64,000 bases of DNA from Pseudomonas sp. GGS8 (GTDB lineage: Bacteria > Pseudomonadota > Gammaproteobacteria > Pseudomonadales > Pseudomonadaceae). How positions within the stretch are numbered: the stretch's first letter is position 1; each line of letters begins with the position of its first letter. The notes beneath the pieces are model-generated. The model had not been told where the DNA came from, did no database searches, and saw only the letters and a list, made by a program, of their open reading frames with translations. The DNA is taken from NCBI RefSeq assembly GCF_024168645.1, contig NZ_JALJWF010000001.1:797001-861000 (forward strand), in the 5' to 3' direction. Below are positions 34,818-44,062 of the stretch, in pieces. Position numbers and translations under genes: made by a program.

Positions 34818-35984
34818 ATGATGGGCGAATTCGATGCCATCCGACCTTACGACGACAGCGAAGTCCCAGCGGTGCTGGCACGGCTGCTCTGCGACAAGGC
34901 GTTTCTAGATATCCTCACCCACTTCCGCTTCCCGCGATTTGCCGGTGCCTTCGGCTGGATGCTCAAACCTCTTATAGCGCATCGGCTGCGTCGTGAGTTC
35001 GCCGGCGTCACGTCGGTGGCCACCTTGCAGGACAAAGTCGAGTTTTACGTCGACCACACCATCGAGCGCGCTACGGACGGGGTGACCTACACTGGCGTGG
35101 AGCAATTCAAGTCCGGCAGCGCCTACCTGTTCATCGCCAACCACCGCGACATCGTGATGGACCCGGCCTTCGTCAACTACGCCGTGTACCACGCTGGCTT
35201 GCCGACCCCGCGCATCGCCATTGGCGACAACCTGCTGCAAAAGCCTTTTGTCAGCGACCTGATGCGCCTGAACAAGAGCTTTATCGTGCACCGTTCGATC
35301 ACCGGTCGTCGCGAGAAAATGGCGGCATATCAATTGTTGTCGGCCTACATCAATCACTCGATCCGCAACGATTGCGCCTCGATCTGGATTGCTCAGGCTG
35401 AAGGCCGGGCCAAGGACGGCGACGACCGCACCGAATCGGCGATCCTCAAGATGTTCCACATGAGCCGCAAGGACGAGCCGTTCGGCGAAGTCATCCGCTC
35501 GCTGAATCTTACCCCGGTGTCGATCAGCTACGAATACGACCCCTGCGACCAGGCCAAGGCCCGCGAGCTATATATTCGCGCCACCACCGGCAGCTACACC
35601 AAGGCACCGGGCGAGGATGACGTGAGCATCGCCAAGGGCATCACCGGTTACAAGGGCCGGGTTCATGTGAACTTCGCCGCGCCGATCACCGAACTGTTCG
35701 AAGACACCAAGCAATTGGCGATCGAAATGGACAAGCAGATCCTTGGTGGTTACCGGTTGTTCCCGGTGCACTACCTGGCGTATGCACAGTGGAAAGACGC
35801 CGACCCGCAATTGCAGGTGCCAAAAGCGGCCGAGCTGTTTGCGGCTGATGAACTGGCCAAGGCTCAGGAAGAATGGCAGCGTCGGCTGGAGGCTTGCCCT
35901 GAGGAACATCGTCCGTTCCTGGTGCTGCAATATGCGACGCCAGTGCGTAATCAGTATCGGGTCAAGGCCGGATTGCCGCTGTAG
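34818..35984 (+). CDS. PlsC-like acyltransferase
   Basis: This 388-residue protein is related to 1-acyl-glycerol-3-phosphate acyltransferases. The catalytic block is LFIANHRDIVMDPAF. The canonical motif is NHX4D, whereas here five residues separate His and the second Asp. A second block, IWIAQAEGRAKDGDD, matches the EGTR phosphate-binding motif. The longer N- and C-terminal parts distinguish it from PlsC. It may acylate a phospholipid or related lipid. The start is MMGEFDAIRPYDDSEVP with an AGAG box upstream. It is followed by a REPIN. Confidence 0.82.
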   Translation: MMGEFDAIRPYDDSEVPAVLARLLCDKAFLDILTHFRFPRFAGAFGWMLKPLIAHRLRREFAGVTSVATLQDKVEFYVDHTIERATDGVTYTGVEQFKSGSAYLFIANHRDIVMDPAFVNYAVYHAGLPTPRIAIGDNLLQKPFVSDLMRLNKSFIVHRSITGRREKMAAYQLLSAYINHSIRNDCASIWIAQAEGRAKDGDDRTESAILKMFHMSRKDEPFGEVIRSLNLTPVSISYEYDPCDQAKARELYIRATTGSYTKAPGEDDVSIAKGITGYKGRVHVNFAAPITELFEDTKQLAIEMDKQILGGYRLFPVHYLAYAQWKDADPQLQVPKAAELFAADELAKAQEEWQRRLEACPEEHRPFLVLQYATPVRNQYRVKAGLPL

Positions 35985-36012
35985 GGTAATGGCTGGATAC
36001 GACAACGGCGCC

Positions 36013-36144
36013 CTGTGGCGAGGGGGCTTGCCCCCGTTCGGCTGCGCAGCCGCCGTAAAGTCGGTGGTCGTGATCTGAAAGAACAGCGATTGCAGATTCT
36101 GGGGCTGCTTCGCAGCCCAACGGGGGCAAGCCCCCTCGCCACAG
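36013..36144. repeat. REPIN of the second REP family
   Basis: Inverted arms CTGTGGCGAGGGGGCTTGCC and its complement enclose the GGCTGC hairpins as in 26998-27130. The core here carries GGGGGC in place of GGGAGC in both arms, a compensatory change. Confidence 0.85.
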
Positions 36145-36161
36145 GGGCTTGTGTCAGATGT

Positions 36162-36440
36162 TCAGACGCGAGTACTGACCCACGACACCAGTAACGCCAT
36201 CCCGAGGCAGACAAAACCGAAGCGGTAGAAAAACCGGTTCATGCGCAAGGTCGCCCAATCGAGCGTTGGCTCTTCGCTGGGTCGACTCTGGCGCTGGGCT
36301 TCGATACTGGCCAATGCACGTTGTTCACGACGACGGGTGGCGTGCAGCAACCAGCCGCCCGGGCAGGCAAACGCCAAAGCCAGCAGGTTGATCAATTTGG
36401 CAGGATGAGCGGTAAAGAGCGAAATCAATTGCAGCGACAT
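36162..36440 (-). CDS. Small membrane protein, function unknown
   Basis: I do not recognise this 92-residue protein. The start at 36440 has a GAGG box eight bases upstream. Two hydrophobic segments (about 13-31, KLINLLALAFACPGGWLLH, and about 70-90, FFYRFGFVCLGMALLVSWV) flank a charged, Arg/Glu-rich middle. It therefore probably forms a hairpin in the inner membrane. It stands next to a REPIN and alone on the minus strand. Confidence 0.6.
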   Translation of the reverse strand: MSLQLISLFTAHPAKLINLLALAFACPGGWLLHATRRREQRALASIEAQRQSRPSEEPTLDWATLRMNRFFYRFGFVCLGMALLVSWVSTRV

Positions 36441-36634
36441 CACAAACCTCAGGCAAACCGGTGTAACAGACGCCGGGACCGACGACCACGGCGCGGATTC
36501 TACCGAAAGCGCCCTGACCTGCCCCCCCTTTCCGACAAATAACGAAACCATTTAGCCGATTATTGTCCTGTGTCACGGCGCCGTCATCTGAATCCGCCAG
36601 TCTGTTGCCCCTCGAAACCGACACGGACCGCGTC

Positions 36635-36841
36635 ATGCTCCACGCCGAAAACCAGGACCGCCTCTACCTCATTGCCCAAAGCGACGAACAACAAACCTTA
36701 GTCGGCAGCCTCGCCTTCAACGTTCAGGACCGCCACTGGCTGGTGTATTGCGCGTTGGGCGGGCATCAACATGCGGATTTGCCGGAGACGGATTTGCTGA
36801 CAGGAGTGAGTGTTCTGGACTTCTATTCGGAAGCGGCTTGA
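36635..36841 (+). CDS. Hypothetical small protein
   Basis: This 68-residue acidic, non-membrane protein (MLHAENQDRLYLIAQSDEQQ...) has no known motif that I can identify. The ribosome-binding site is weak (ACGGA). In-frame upstream codons exist to 36563. Its composition is consistent with a small beta-rich soluble protein. Existence is uncertain but codon use is Pseudomonas-like. Confidence 0.5.
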   Translation: MLHAENQDRLYLIAQSDEQQTLVGSLAFNVQDRHWLVYCALGGHQHADLPETDLLTGVSVLDFYSEAA

Positions 36842-36847
36842 TTCCTT

Positions 36848-37012
36848 TGTAGGAGCGAGGCTTGCCCGCGAAGGCATTCTCACATTCAACATGGATGTCA
36901 CCTGACACACCGCCATCGCGAGCAGGCTCGCTCCCACAATTGAATCGTGTGCATCTGCGAGGGATTGGTCGGTTGTCAGGCCGTCTTCGCGGGCAAGCCT
37001 CGCTTCTACAGG
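36848..37012. repeat. Cluster of three degenerate REP elements
   Basis: Three REP copies of the first family lie at about 36848-36874, 36914-36939 and 36984-37012. Each differs from the others in several bases. The first runs in the plus orientation and the other two as complements. Confidence 0.75.
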
Positions 37013-37027
37013 TGAATCTGCGGACAC

Positions 37028-37060
37028 AAAAAAACCCGGCGCCATCACTGACACCGGGTT
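37028..37060 (-). terminator. Terminator of the YajG-like gene
   Basis: A 7-bp stem AACCCGG (37033-37039) with CCGGGTT (37054-37060) is followed on the minus strand by seven T residues. It lies 22 bases after the stop codon at 37082. Confidence 0.85.
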
Positions 37061-37081
37061 CTTTAAACAAGCCGCAAACCG

Positions 37082-37666
37082 TTACTCGGCAAGCACCTGA
37101 CCAATCGTCGGGTCCTTGAACAAGCGGGTCAACGCATCGCTCAACACATCACTGACCAGCTTGGTATTGGTTTCCTGATTCGGCGCCATGCCAAAACGCT
37201 GATCCAGCGACGCGCCGTAGCGACCGCTGTAACGACGGTTGGCATTCTGCACATCCGAACGGAACGTCGCGCCAATCGTTGCTTCAGTCACATACAAACC
37301 TTCTTTAGGCGACTGATACTTAAGCTCGGCCAGGGTCACCGTCAATTGCGGTGCATTCAGCGCATTGGCCGTCGGCGTGAAGCCCAGCAACCGCACGGCG
37401 GCCTCAGCCTGGGCTTGCAGCTTCGGCAGAATCTGCGCGCCCTGCACCGTGATCGCACTGGTCTCCGGGTACAGACCGCCACGGGTCCCCAGGGTTGGCG
37501 ACGGACGACCGTCCACCACACGCACCACCACCGGCTGACCATGGCCGACCGGCGCCAGCTGAGCCGTCAGCTTGGGTTCCGGGCTCAGTTGTTGCGGGCT
37601 GTGGGCGCAGCCGACGAGGGTCAAACTGGTCACAGTGATCAAACCGAACAACAGGCGTTGCAACAT
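37082..37666 (-). CDS. YajG-family lipoprotein
   Basis: This protein has 194 residues from the ATG at 37666. Signal sequence MLQRLLFGLITVTSLTLVGC has the lipidated Cys at 20. A YajG-type domain follows with PVVVRVVDGRPSPTLGTRGGLY, a central KLQAQAEAAVRLLGFTP helix and a DVQNANRRYSGRYGASLDQRFG segment. The molecular role of YajG proteins is unknown; they are outer-membrane-associated. It is monocistronic. Confidence 0.85.
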   Translation of the reverse strand: MLQRLLFGLITVTSLTLVGCAHSPQQLSPEPKLTAQLAPVGHGQPVVVRVVDGRPSPTLGTRGGLYPETSAITVQGAQILPKLQAQAEAAVRLLGFTPTANALNAPQLTVTLAELKYQSPKEGLYVTEATIGATFRSDVQNANRRYSGRYGASLDQRFGMAPNQETNTKLVSDVLSDALTRLFKDPTIGQVLAE

Positions 37667-37871
37667 GCTCTTCTCTCCAGAATCAGGCACTAACAGTGCC
37701 TGCAGTATAGCGGTGCGCCACTGCGGCGAACTAGCTTCGCGCAATGATTACTGAAATCTCTGACAAACCCGGCACAGCGCGGTTCCTGTCACACTTTTGT
37801 CACCGCCCGGACACGCGCACGTCATCGCCCGCTGGCAACCTTCACGGCAGCTATCCACACGGTACTTTGCC

Positions 37872-38105
37872 ATGCGTTTTCTCATCTCGATGTTCGCGCC
37901 ACGCCCGCTACACCGCAGCTTCGCCCTGCTCGACCGTAATGGCCACTGCCAGGCATTCAAGCAGTGCAGCCTCCAGCCCATGGGTGATGGCTGGGTCGAA
38001 ATCGAAGAAATCCGCCTCAACTGGCTGCACCAGCCCCTGCCCGCCAGCGCCCGTGTCAGCCAGCACCCGCCACGTGCACGCGCGCAACAACTGCTGGCCA
38101 CCTGA
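37872..38105 (+). CDS. Hypothetical small protein
   Basis: This 77-residue basic protein (MRFLISMFAPRPLHRSFALLDRNG...) has no recognised domain. No strong ribosome-binding site is visible. It precedes the long gene-free stretch before mqo. An in-frame extension to 37797 is possible but lacks support. Support is only from length and codon usage. Confidence 0.45.
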   Translation: MRFLISMFAPRPLHRSFALLDRNGHCQAFKQCSLQPMGDGWVEIEEIRLNWLHQPLPASARVSQHPPRARAQQLLAT

Positions 38106-38845
38106 CCGGGCACCTAATAAAAGTCATTAAACACGACCATTTCCCTGCGTTTCTTCGTTACAATCTCCCCCCGATTATAAGGACGTCTCCTGATCGGGCC
38201 TCGCAGCATCGTTCAATGCCTCGGTATTGACACCCCGCACCGCCCACAGAGAGCCGCCCACACAGATCGAGTGAAGCTGGTGCGCTTGCTGTTTCTCAAG
38301 CAAAACCCCCACTTTTCGCGAATCTGCAGAGCTGTCATTACGCTCGGTTACTGAGCTGTTTGCCCGTTTTGCCTGTCATGTATCCCATGGCGGCAATCCA
38401 TCCGGGCGCGGTGCCAGGCTGGGACAGCCCTTTTTTGAGGTTCACGTCTTCAAAAGAGCGTGAAAAAAACGGGTTTTCACAACTTCACAAGAGTGTGGCG
38501 AGCAAATGAATAGTTTTGCGTCTGAACATGCACCATTAGCGTCTACAACAGCCCAACGACACAGGACCGAGTACGCCTCGAATACCGGGGCCTGAAGCCT
38601 GTCCGCTACGGATTTGGTTGCACAAACGGATGTCTCGACCATAAGTCGAATTGCCAGCCGCGCGTCGAAATGAGTTCATGTGACTCTTGAGGCCAGGCCG
38701 CATGCATCCGTCGAAGTTGCGAAAAATTGCGAAGATTCGGACATGGCGATCCTGGCCATGGGTACCTGGGGCATCACTGACACGCCCCGGAACGCCTGGC
38801 AGCTATGCCGACAATTTGGTGCTGCAGATTTTGGAGACGCGTTAA
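38106..38845. other. 740-bp gene-free region upstream of mqo
   Basis: No convincing protein-coding ORF is present on either strand; the largest minus-strand ORF (66 codons) has no start context. A possible -10 (TACAAT, 38159-38164) opens the segment. A short hairpin followed by six T residues (38417-38436) could end a transcript. This leaves room for a small RNA of roughly 250 nt or a long regulated leader. About 400 bases remain to mqo, which should contain its promoter. Confidence 0.5.
38417..38436 (+). terminator. Possible terminator inside the mqo leader
   Basis: A 5-bp stem GGCTG/CAGCC with a GGA loop is followed by CTTTTTT. The stem is short, so strength is uncertain. Confidence 0.45.
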
Positions 38846-40354
38846 ATGGCGCATAACGAAGCAGTCGACGTAGTACTGGTTGGGGCCGGCATCATGAGTG
38901 CCACCCTTGCTGTACTGCTCAAAGAGCTCGACCCCGCGATCAAGCTGGAAGTCGTCGAGCTGATGGATTCCGGTGCCGCGGAGAGTTCCAATCCGTGGAA
39001 CAACGCCGGTACCGGTCACGCCGGGCTGTGTGAGCTGAACTACACGCCGCAGGCCGCAGACGGCACCGTCGACATCAAGAAAGCCGTGCACATCAACACC
39101 CAGTTCGAGGTGTCTAAGCAGTTCTGGTCCTACCTGACCAAGAAAGGCACCTTCGGTTCGTGCAAATCGTTCATCAGCCCGGTGCCGCACCTGAGCTTCG
39201 TGCAGGGCGACAAAGGCGTATCCTTCCTCAAGGAACGCTTCAAGGTGCTGAGCAAGCACCACGCCTTCGCCGACATGGAATACACCGAAGACAAGGCCAA
39301 GATGGCCGAGTGGATGCCGCTGATGATGCCAGGCCGTCCGGCCGACGAAGTCCTCGCCGCCACCCGCGTGATGAACGGCACCGACGTCAACTTCGGCGCC
39401 CTGACCAACCAATTGCTCAAGCACCTGACCAGCGCGCCCGATGCCCAGGTCAAGTACTGCAAACGGGTCACCGGCCTGAAGCGTAACAACGGCGGCTGGA
39501 CCGTCAGCATCAAGGACGTCAACAGCGGCAACACCCGTGAAGTCGACGCCAAATTCGTCTTCCTCGGCGCCGGCGGCGCGGCACTGCCGCTGTTGCAAGC
39601 GTCGGGCATCGAAGAAAGCAAAGGCTTCGGCGGCTTCCCGATCAGTGGCCAGTGGCTGCGTTGCGACAACCCGGAAGTGGTCAAGCACCACCAGGCCAAG
39701 GTTTACAGTCAGGCCGCGGTCGGTTCGCCACCGATGTCCGTGCCGCACCTGGACACCCGTGTGGTCGATGGCAAGAAGTCCCTGCTGTTCGGGCCTTATG
39801 CCGGTTTCACCACCAAGTTCCTCAAGCATGGTTCGTTCATGGACCTGCCGATGTCGGTTCGCGCCGGCAACATCGGCCCAATGCTGGCCGTGGCAAAAAA
39901 CAACATGGACCTGACCAAGTACCTGGTCAGCGAAGTGATGCAGTCGATGGAGCAGCGTCTGGAATCCCTGCGTCGCTTCTACCCTGAAGCGAAAGCCGAA
40001 GACTGGCGCCTGGAAGTGGCCGGCCAACGGGTGCAGATCATCAAGAAAGACCCGAAGAAAGGCGGCGTTCTGCAGTTCGGTACCGAACTGGTCGCGGCCA
40101 AGGACGGTTCCCTTGCCGCCCTGCTCGGTGCCTCGCCAGGCGCTTCGGTGACGGTGTCGATCATGCTGGAACTGATCGAGAAATGCTTCCCGAACAAAGC
40201 CTCCGGCGAATGGGCTGCCAAACTGGCGGAAATCTTCCCGGCTCGGGAAAAGGTCCTGGAAACCGACGCTGCGCTGTATCGCAAGATCAATGCGCAGAAC
40301 AACGTCGCGCTGGAACTGGTTGAAGCAAGCAGCGAAACCCAAAGCTACGCTTGA
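38846..40354 (+). CDS. mqo: Malate:quinone oxidoreductase
   Basis: This 502-residue membrane-associated FAD enzyme oxidises malate to oxaloacetate and passes electrons to quinone. In Pseudomonas it is the main malate oxidation route of the TCA cycle. It starts with [23 protein letters not shown], the FAD-binding motif. Family segments include [22 protein letters not shown] and [15 protein letters not shown]. The start has a GGAGA ribosome-binding site. A strong terminator follows the stop codon. Confidence 0.97.
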   Translation: MAHNEAVDVVLVGAGIMSATLAVLLKELDPAIKLEVVELMDSGAAESSNPWNNAGTGHAGLCELNYTPQAADGTVDIKKAVHINTQFEVSKQFWSYLTKKGTFGSCKSFISPVPHLSFVQGDKGVSFLKERFKVLSKHHAFADMEYTEDKAKMAEWMPLMMPGRPADEVLAATRVMNGTDVNFGALTNQLLKHLTSAPDAQVKYCKRVTGLKRNNGGWTVSIKDVNSGNTREVDAKFVFLGAGGAALPLLQASGIEESKGFGGFPISGQWLRCDNPEVVKHHQAKVYSQAAVGSPPMSVPHLDTRVVDGKKSLLFGPYAGFTTKFLKHGSFMDLPMSVRAGNIGPMLAVAKNNMDLTKYLVSEVMQSMEQRLESLRRFYPEAKAEDWRLEVAGQRVQIIKKDPKKGGVLQFGTELVAAKDGSLAALLGASPGASVTVSIMLELIEKCFPNKASGEWAAKLAEIFPAREKVLETDAALYRKINAQNNVALELVEASSETQSYA

Positions 40355-40368
40355 TTCAACTCCATGAA

Positions 40369-40405
40369 AAACGCCCCGTCCTCATTGAGGGCGGGGCGTT
40401 TTTTT
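40369..40405 (+). terminator. Terminator of mqo
   Basis: A 12-bp stem (40372-40383 with 40387-40398, one wobble pair) is followed by eight T residues (interrupted by none). Confidence 0.92.
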
Positions 40406-40424
40406 ATGTGCGGTGAAACAATCT

Positions 40425-40554
40425 TTGTGGCGAGGGAGCTTGCTCCCGCTTGACCGGGCTGGCGCACCAGTGCGCAGCACTCACAAAATCTCCGCCATTC
40501 GCGGCATTTTGGGGCCGCTTCGCAGCCCAACGGGAGCAAGCTCCCTCGCCACAA
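40425..40554. repeat. REPIN of the second REP family
   Basis: Terminal arms TTGTGGCGAGGGAGCTTGCT and its complement flank about 85 bases. The inner GGCTGC hairpin is retained only in the right arm (GCTTCGCAGCCC), so this copy is partly decayed. Confidence 0.85.
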
Positions 40555-40572
40555 ATTCCAGTGTGCCTGACG

Positions 40573-40860
40573 TTAACCGCGAGCCTTGTCGATCAACTCG
40601 ATGTACTCGGCCGCGTTGCGTTGATCCTTGATCAGAGCGACAAAGTCATTGCCGTGCTCATCCTTGCCGTCCAGATCGTAGCCGGCTTCGACAAAGAACG
40701 TCAGAAAACGCTCGAAGTCATCGATACGCAGGCCGCGGTACGCCTTGATCAGTTTGTGCAGCGACGGCGAAGTGGCGTCGACCGGCTCGAAATCGAGGAA
40801 CAGTTTGATCTGCGCATCGCCGATCTCGTCACCAATCACTTGCTTCTTATCTTTACGCAT
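40573..40860 (-). CDS. PA4642-family conserved hypothetical protein
   Basis: This 95-residue, highly charged, probably soluble protein begins MRKDKKQVIGDEIGDAQIKLF. It matches the small gene next to mqo in other pseudomonads (PA4642, from memory). The ELIDKARG tail and helical composition suggest a compact all-alpha fold. No known function. Confidence 0.8.
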   Translation of the reverse strand: MRKDKKQVIGDEIGDAQIKLFLDFEPVDATSPSLHKLIKAYRGLRIDDFERFLTFFVEAGYDLDGKDEHGNDFVALIKDQRNAAEYIELIDKARG

Positions 40861-40923
40861 TGCCGACTCCAGCTCGCAGACATTTCACAGGGCGGGCAGT
40901 TTACCCCCGCACGGCCATGGGGC

Positions 40924-41409
40924 TCAACGCGGACGAACGCTGCCGGTGTGCAGATCGGCCCAAATATGGCCATTGTCGTAACTCAGAAACTGGCAATACA
41001 CCGTTTCGTTTCGCAACAAGTCGATCACCACCCGGTACTGGGCCAACGGGTAATAGAGCGTTAGCGTTTTGCTTTTGTTGTCGTAGATCGGCTTTTTCAG
41101 GCTTTTGCTTTCGCCATCGAAGTTGACCAACACCTGGCTGATGGTCGCGCCCTTGTTCAAGGGCTTGCCCTTGAGGCGGATCAGCAACGGTGACGTGACC
41201 GGGATCGGTTGTTGGTTGGACTGACGCTGGCTGCCGAGGACCACCGAATACTCGGTGACCTGCAACAGTTGTTGCTGCTCGGGTTCCGCGTCACGCAGAG
41301 TCAAGTCGTCCGGGGGCAGAAACTGCACGTGCATCGGTGCCGGGGCGGCGGCCAGGGGCAGGCTAAAGACCAACATCAGGGCGGCGCAGCTGCGGATCAT
41401 AAGACTCAT
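40924..41409 (-). CDS. Hypothetical exported protein
   Basis: This protein has 161 residues from the ATG at 41409; a second ATG at 41400 is possible. A Sec signal peptide (MSLMIRSCAALMLVFSLPLAAAPA) is followed by a beta-rich domain with FLPPDDLTLRDAEPE and RYVVIDLLR-like segments. I do not recognise the family. It is next to the PA4642-type gene on the same strand with 63 bases between, and divergent from the SulP gene. Confidence 0.75.
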   Translation of the reverse strand: MSLMIRSCAALMLVFSLPLAAAPAPMHVQFLPPDDLTLRDAEPEQQQLLQVTEYSVVLGSQRQSNQQPIPVTSPLLIRLKGKPLNKGATISQVLVNFDGESKSLKKPIYDNKSKTLTLYYPLAQYRVVIDLLRNETVYCQFLSYDNGHIWADLHTGSVRPR

Positions 41410-41559
41410 GACAGGCTCCAGGGACGAGGCCGAGCACTCTAACATGTGATCAATCGAGCGAATAACCGATCCAGATCAATACTCTGGAAGACAAGGCTGG
41501 GCATACTGAAAGAGCCTTCAGCCCTATTTCGACGGCGCGCCGTCTACTGTGGAGTCCCC

Positions 41560-43281
41560 ATGTCATTCTCCATCCCTCCGTTATTCGCCGCCTGGCGTCA
41601 GACCCTGCACGCAGGTTATAGCCTCAGACGCTTGCGCGGCGACATCAGTGCCGGGGTGACGGTAGGGATCATCGCTATTCCCCTGGCCATGGCCCTGGCG
41701 ATTGCGGTGGGAGTAGCGCCCCAGCAAGGTTTGTATACGGTGCTGATTGCAGCCCCCCTGATCGCGCTGACGGGAGGCTCGCGCTTCAACGTCAGCGGGC
41801 CGACAGCCGCATTCGTGGTGATACTGCTGCCGATCACCCAGCAATATGGTCTGGGTGGCCTGCTGCTTTGCACCATGCTTGCCGGGGCCATCCTGATTGC
41901 CTTGGGGCTGATTCGGGCCGGACGGCTGATTCAGTACATTCCTTATCCGGTGACCCTGGGCTTTACCGCCGGGATCGGCATTGTCATCGCCACCCTTCAA
42001 TTGAAGGATTTGCTGGGCCTGAGTACCACCGGGCATGCCGAACATTACATCGAGCAATTAGGTGCGCTGCTCCAGGCATTGCCCAGCGCCCGCCTGGGGG
42101 ATGGGATCATCGGTGTTATGTGCCTGGCGGTTCTGATCGTCTGGCCGCGCTTTGTGCCGCGGATTCCGGGGCATCTGGTGGCACTGGCCGTCGGCGCATT
42201 GTTGGGGCTGGCGCTGGAAGGCGGCGGATTACCGATTGCGACGCTGGGCGAACGCTTCAGCTATGTCGTCGACGGCGTCAGTCACCCCGGGATTCCGCCG
42301 TTCCTGCCGAGCTTCGACTGGCCGTGGAATCTGCCGGGGCCCAACGGCCAGCCGCTGCATTTGTCTTACGACCTGATCCGCCAATTAATGGCGCCAGCGT
42401 TCGCCATTGCCATGCTTGGCGCCATCGAATCGTTGCTGTGCGCGGTGGTGGCCGATGGCATGACGGGCAGCAAACATGACCCCAACGCAGAACTCCTGGG
42501 TCAAGGCATTGGTAACCTGGTCGCACCACTGTTCGGCGGCATTACCGCCACCGCGGCGATCGCCCGCAGCGCCACCAACGTACGCAGCGGGGCGTTTTCG
42601 CCATTGGCGGCAATTATCCACAGCGCAGTGGTACTGCTGGCGATACTCGCCCTCGCCCCGCTGTTCAGCTACTTGCCGATGGCCGCACTGGCGGCATTAC
42701 TGGTGATGGTGGCGTGGAACATGAGCGAGGCCCGGCATGTCGTGCACACCTTGCGCATCGCACCACGCAGCGATGTATTGGTCTTGCTGACCTGTCTGAG
42801 CCTGACAGTGCTGTTCGACATGGTGCTGGCCGTTGCCGTTGGGCTGTTGCTGGCCGCCGGGTTGTTCATCAAGCGCATGAGCGACCTCACCGACACCGCC
42901 GAATTGCCTCGAGAGTTCCATCAAGCCTTACAGGATATGCCGGAGCATGTTCGTTGCTATGCGATACGCGGGCCGTTGTTTTTCGGTGCGGCGGAAAAAG
43001 CCCTGGGCGTGCTGCGCAAATTCAGCCCGGAGGTCAAAGTGGTGATTGTCGAGATGAGTGCCGTGTCCATGCTGGACATGACGGCGCTGGCGGCCTTCGA
43101 CAATATCCTCAGGGATTACCGCACCGACGGCATCGGCCTGATTCTGGTCGGGACGGCTGCGCGCGTGCGCCTGAAACTCAGGCGCGCGGGTATCCATCGG
43201 GAACAGCGTCAGTTGGCTTACGTGAACAATCTGGAACAGGCTCGACGCAAAAGCGAACGCTGGCTCGCCGGGCAGGACTGA
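41560..43281 (+). CDS. SulP-family anion transporter
   Basis: This protein has 573 residues from the ATG at 41560, with GGAG seven bases upstream. The N-terminal membrane domain has about 12-14 helices, starting with RGDISAGVTVGIIAIPLAMALAIAVGVAPQQGLYT, the SulP signature. A C-terminal STAS domain lies at about 460-565 (GPLFFGAAEKALG and VIVEMSAVSMLDMTAL). SulP proteins carry sulfate, bicarbonate, dicarboxylates or other anions; which is used here cannot be told. Confidence 0.93.
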   Translation: MSFSIPPLFAAWRQTLHAGYSLRRLRGDISAGVTVGIIAIPLAMALAIAVGVAPQQGLYTVLIAAPLIALTGGSRFNVSGPTAAFVVILLPITQQYGLGGLLLCTMLAGAILIALGLIRAGRLIQYIPYPVTLGFTAGIGIVIATLQLKDLLGLSTTGHAEHYIEQLGALLQALPSARLGDGIIGVMCLAVLIVWPRFVPRIPGHLVALAVGALLGLALEGGGLPIATLGERFSYVVDGVSHPGIPPFLPSFDWPWNLPGPNGQPLHLSYDLIRQLMAPAFAIAMLGAIESLLCAVVADGMTGSKHDPNAELLGQGIGNLVAPLFGGITATAAIARSATNVRSGAFSPLAAIIHSAVVLLAILALAPLFSYLPMAALAALLVMVAWNMSEARHVVHTLRIAPRSDVLVLLTCLSLTVLFDMVLAVAVGLLLAAGLFIKRMSDLTDTAELPREFHQALQDMPEHVRCYAIRGPLFFGAAEKALGVLRKFSPEVKVVIVEMSAVSMLDMTALAAFDNILRDYRTDGIGLILVGTAARVRLKLRRAGIHREQRQLAYVNNLEQARRKSERWLAGQD

Positions 43282-43338
43282 ACGCGCAGTTCAAGCGAAC
43301 TTCGCACGGCAAAAACCGCCCCCGGACAGCCACCCTGC

Positions 43339-43896
43339 TTACATGCCTTTTACGGCAAAAATCCCGTTCGCGTTACGCCAGTAGCCTTTGTAATCCATGC
43401 CATAACCGAAGATGTAACGGTCAACGCACGGCAAGCCGACGAAATCGGCTTTCAGGTCCGGGCGAGCCTTGCGGTCGTGGTCCTTGTCGATCAGCACGGC
43501 GGTGTGCACTTTGCGGGCGCCGGCGTGCTTGCAGAAGTCGATGATCGCACCCAGGGTGTGACCTTCGTCGAGGATGTCGTCGATGATCAGCACGTCACGG
43601 TCGATGAACGAAACTTCCGGCTTGGCCTTCCAGAACAGATCGCCGCCGCTGGTTTCGTTGCGATAGCGAGTGGCGTGCAGGTAGGACGCTTCCAGCGGGA
43701 ATTGCAGATGGGTGAGCAGCTTGCCGGCGAAAATCAGGCCGCCGTTCATCACACAGAACACCACCGGATTGCTTTCAGCCAGTTGTTCGTTGATGTGTGC
43801 ACCGACGCGGGCGATGGCCGCCTCGACTTCAGCTTCGGTGTACAGGCAGTCAGCCTCTCGCATGATTTGACGGATATGCTCGAGATCAGCGGACAT
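43339..43896 (-). CDS. hpt: Hypoxanthine-guanine phosphoribosyltransferase
   Basis: This 185-residue purine salvage enzyme joins PRPP and hypoxanthine or guanine to give IMP or GMP. The PRPP loop reads VLIIDDILDEGHTLG. The base-binding region includes ADFVGLPCVDRYIFGYGMDYKGYWRN. The start MSADLEHIRQIM at 43896 follows a GGAG box; the 14-residue upstream extension is rejected. It is divergent from upp, giving adjacent purine and pyrimidine salvage genes. Confidence 0.95.
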   Translation of the reverse strand: MSADLEHIRQIMREADCLYTEAEVEAAIARVGAHINEQLAESNPVVFCVMNGGLIFAGKLLTHLQFPLEASYLHATRYRNETSGGDLFWKAKPEVSFIDRDVLIIDDILDEGHTLGAIIDFCKHAGARKVHTAVLIDKDHDRKARPDLKADFVGLPCVDRYIFGYGMDYKGYWRNANGIFAVKGM

Positions 43897-44062
43897 GGCG
43901 CTCTCCAAGGGGGGGTTGTAGTCACGAAAGGCGGGCAAAGGTACGCATCAAGCGAGGCCAGATCAAGCGTTTGTGGACTAACGTACTGTATGTCTATAGG
44001 ACAACAACCTCGGATAGATTAATCTAGACCGGTTTTTTTGCCCGCCGCCGGAGCCTTTCCCC

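Noticed and set aside
38442..38642. 66-codon ORF in the mqo leader
   Set aside because: No ribosome-binding site, unusual composition and no similarity that I recognise.
38774..40342. 522-codon minus-strand ORF opposite mqo
   Set aside because: It is the antisense shadow of mqo, produced by high GC third positions, with no family features.
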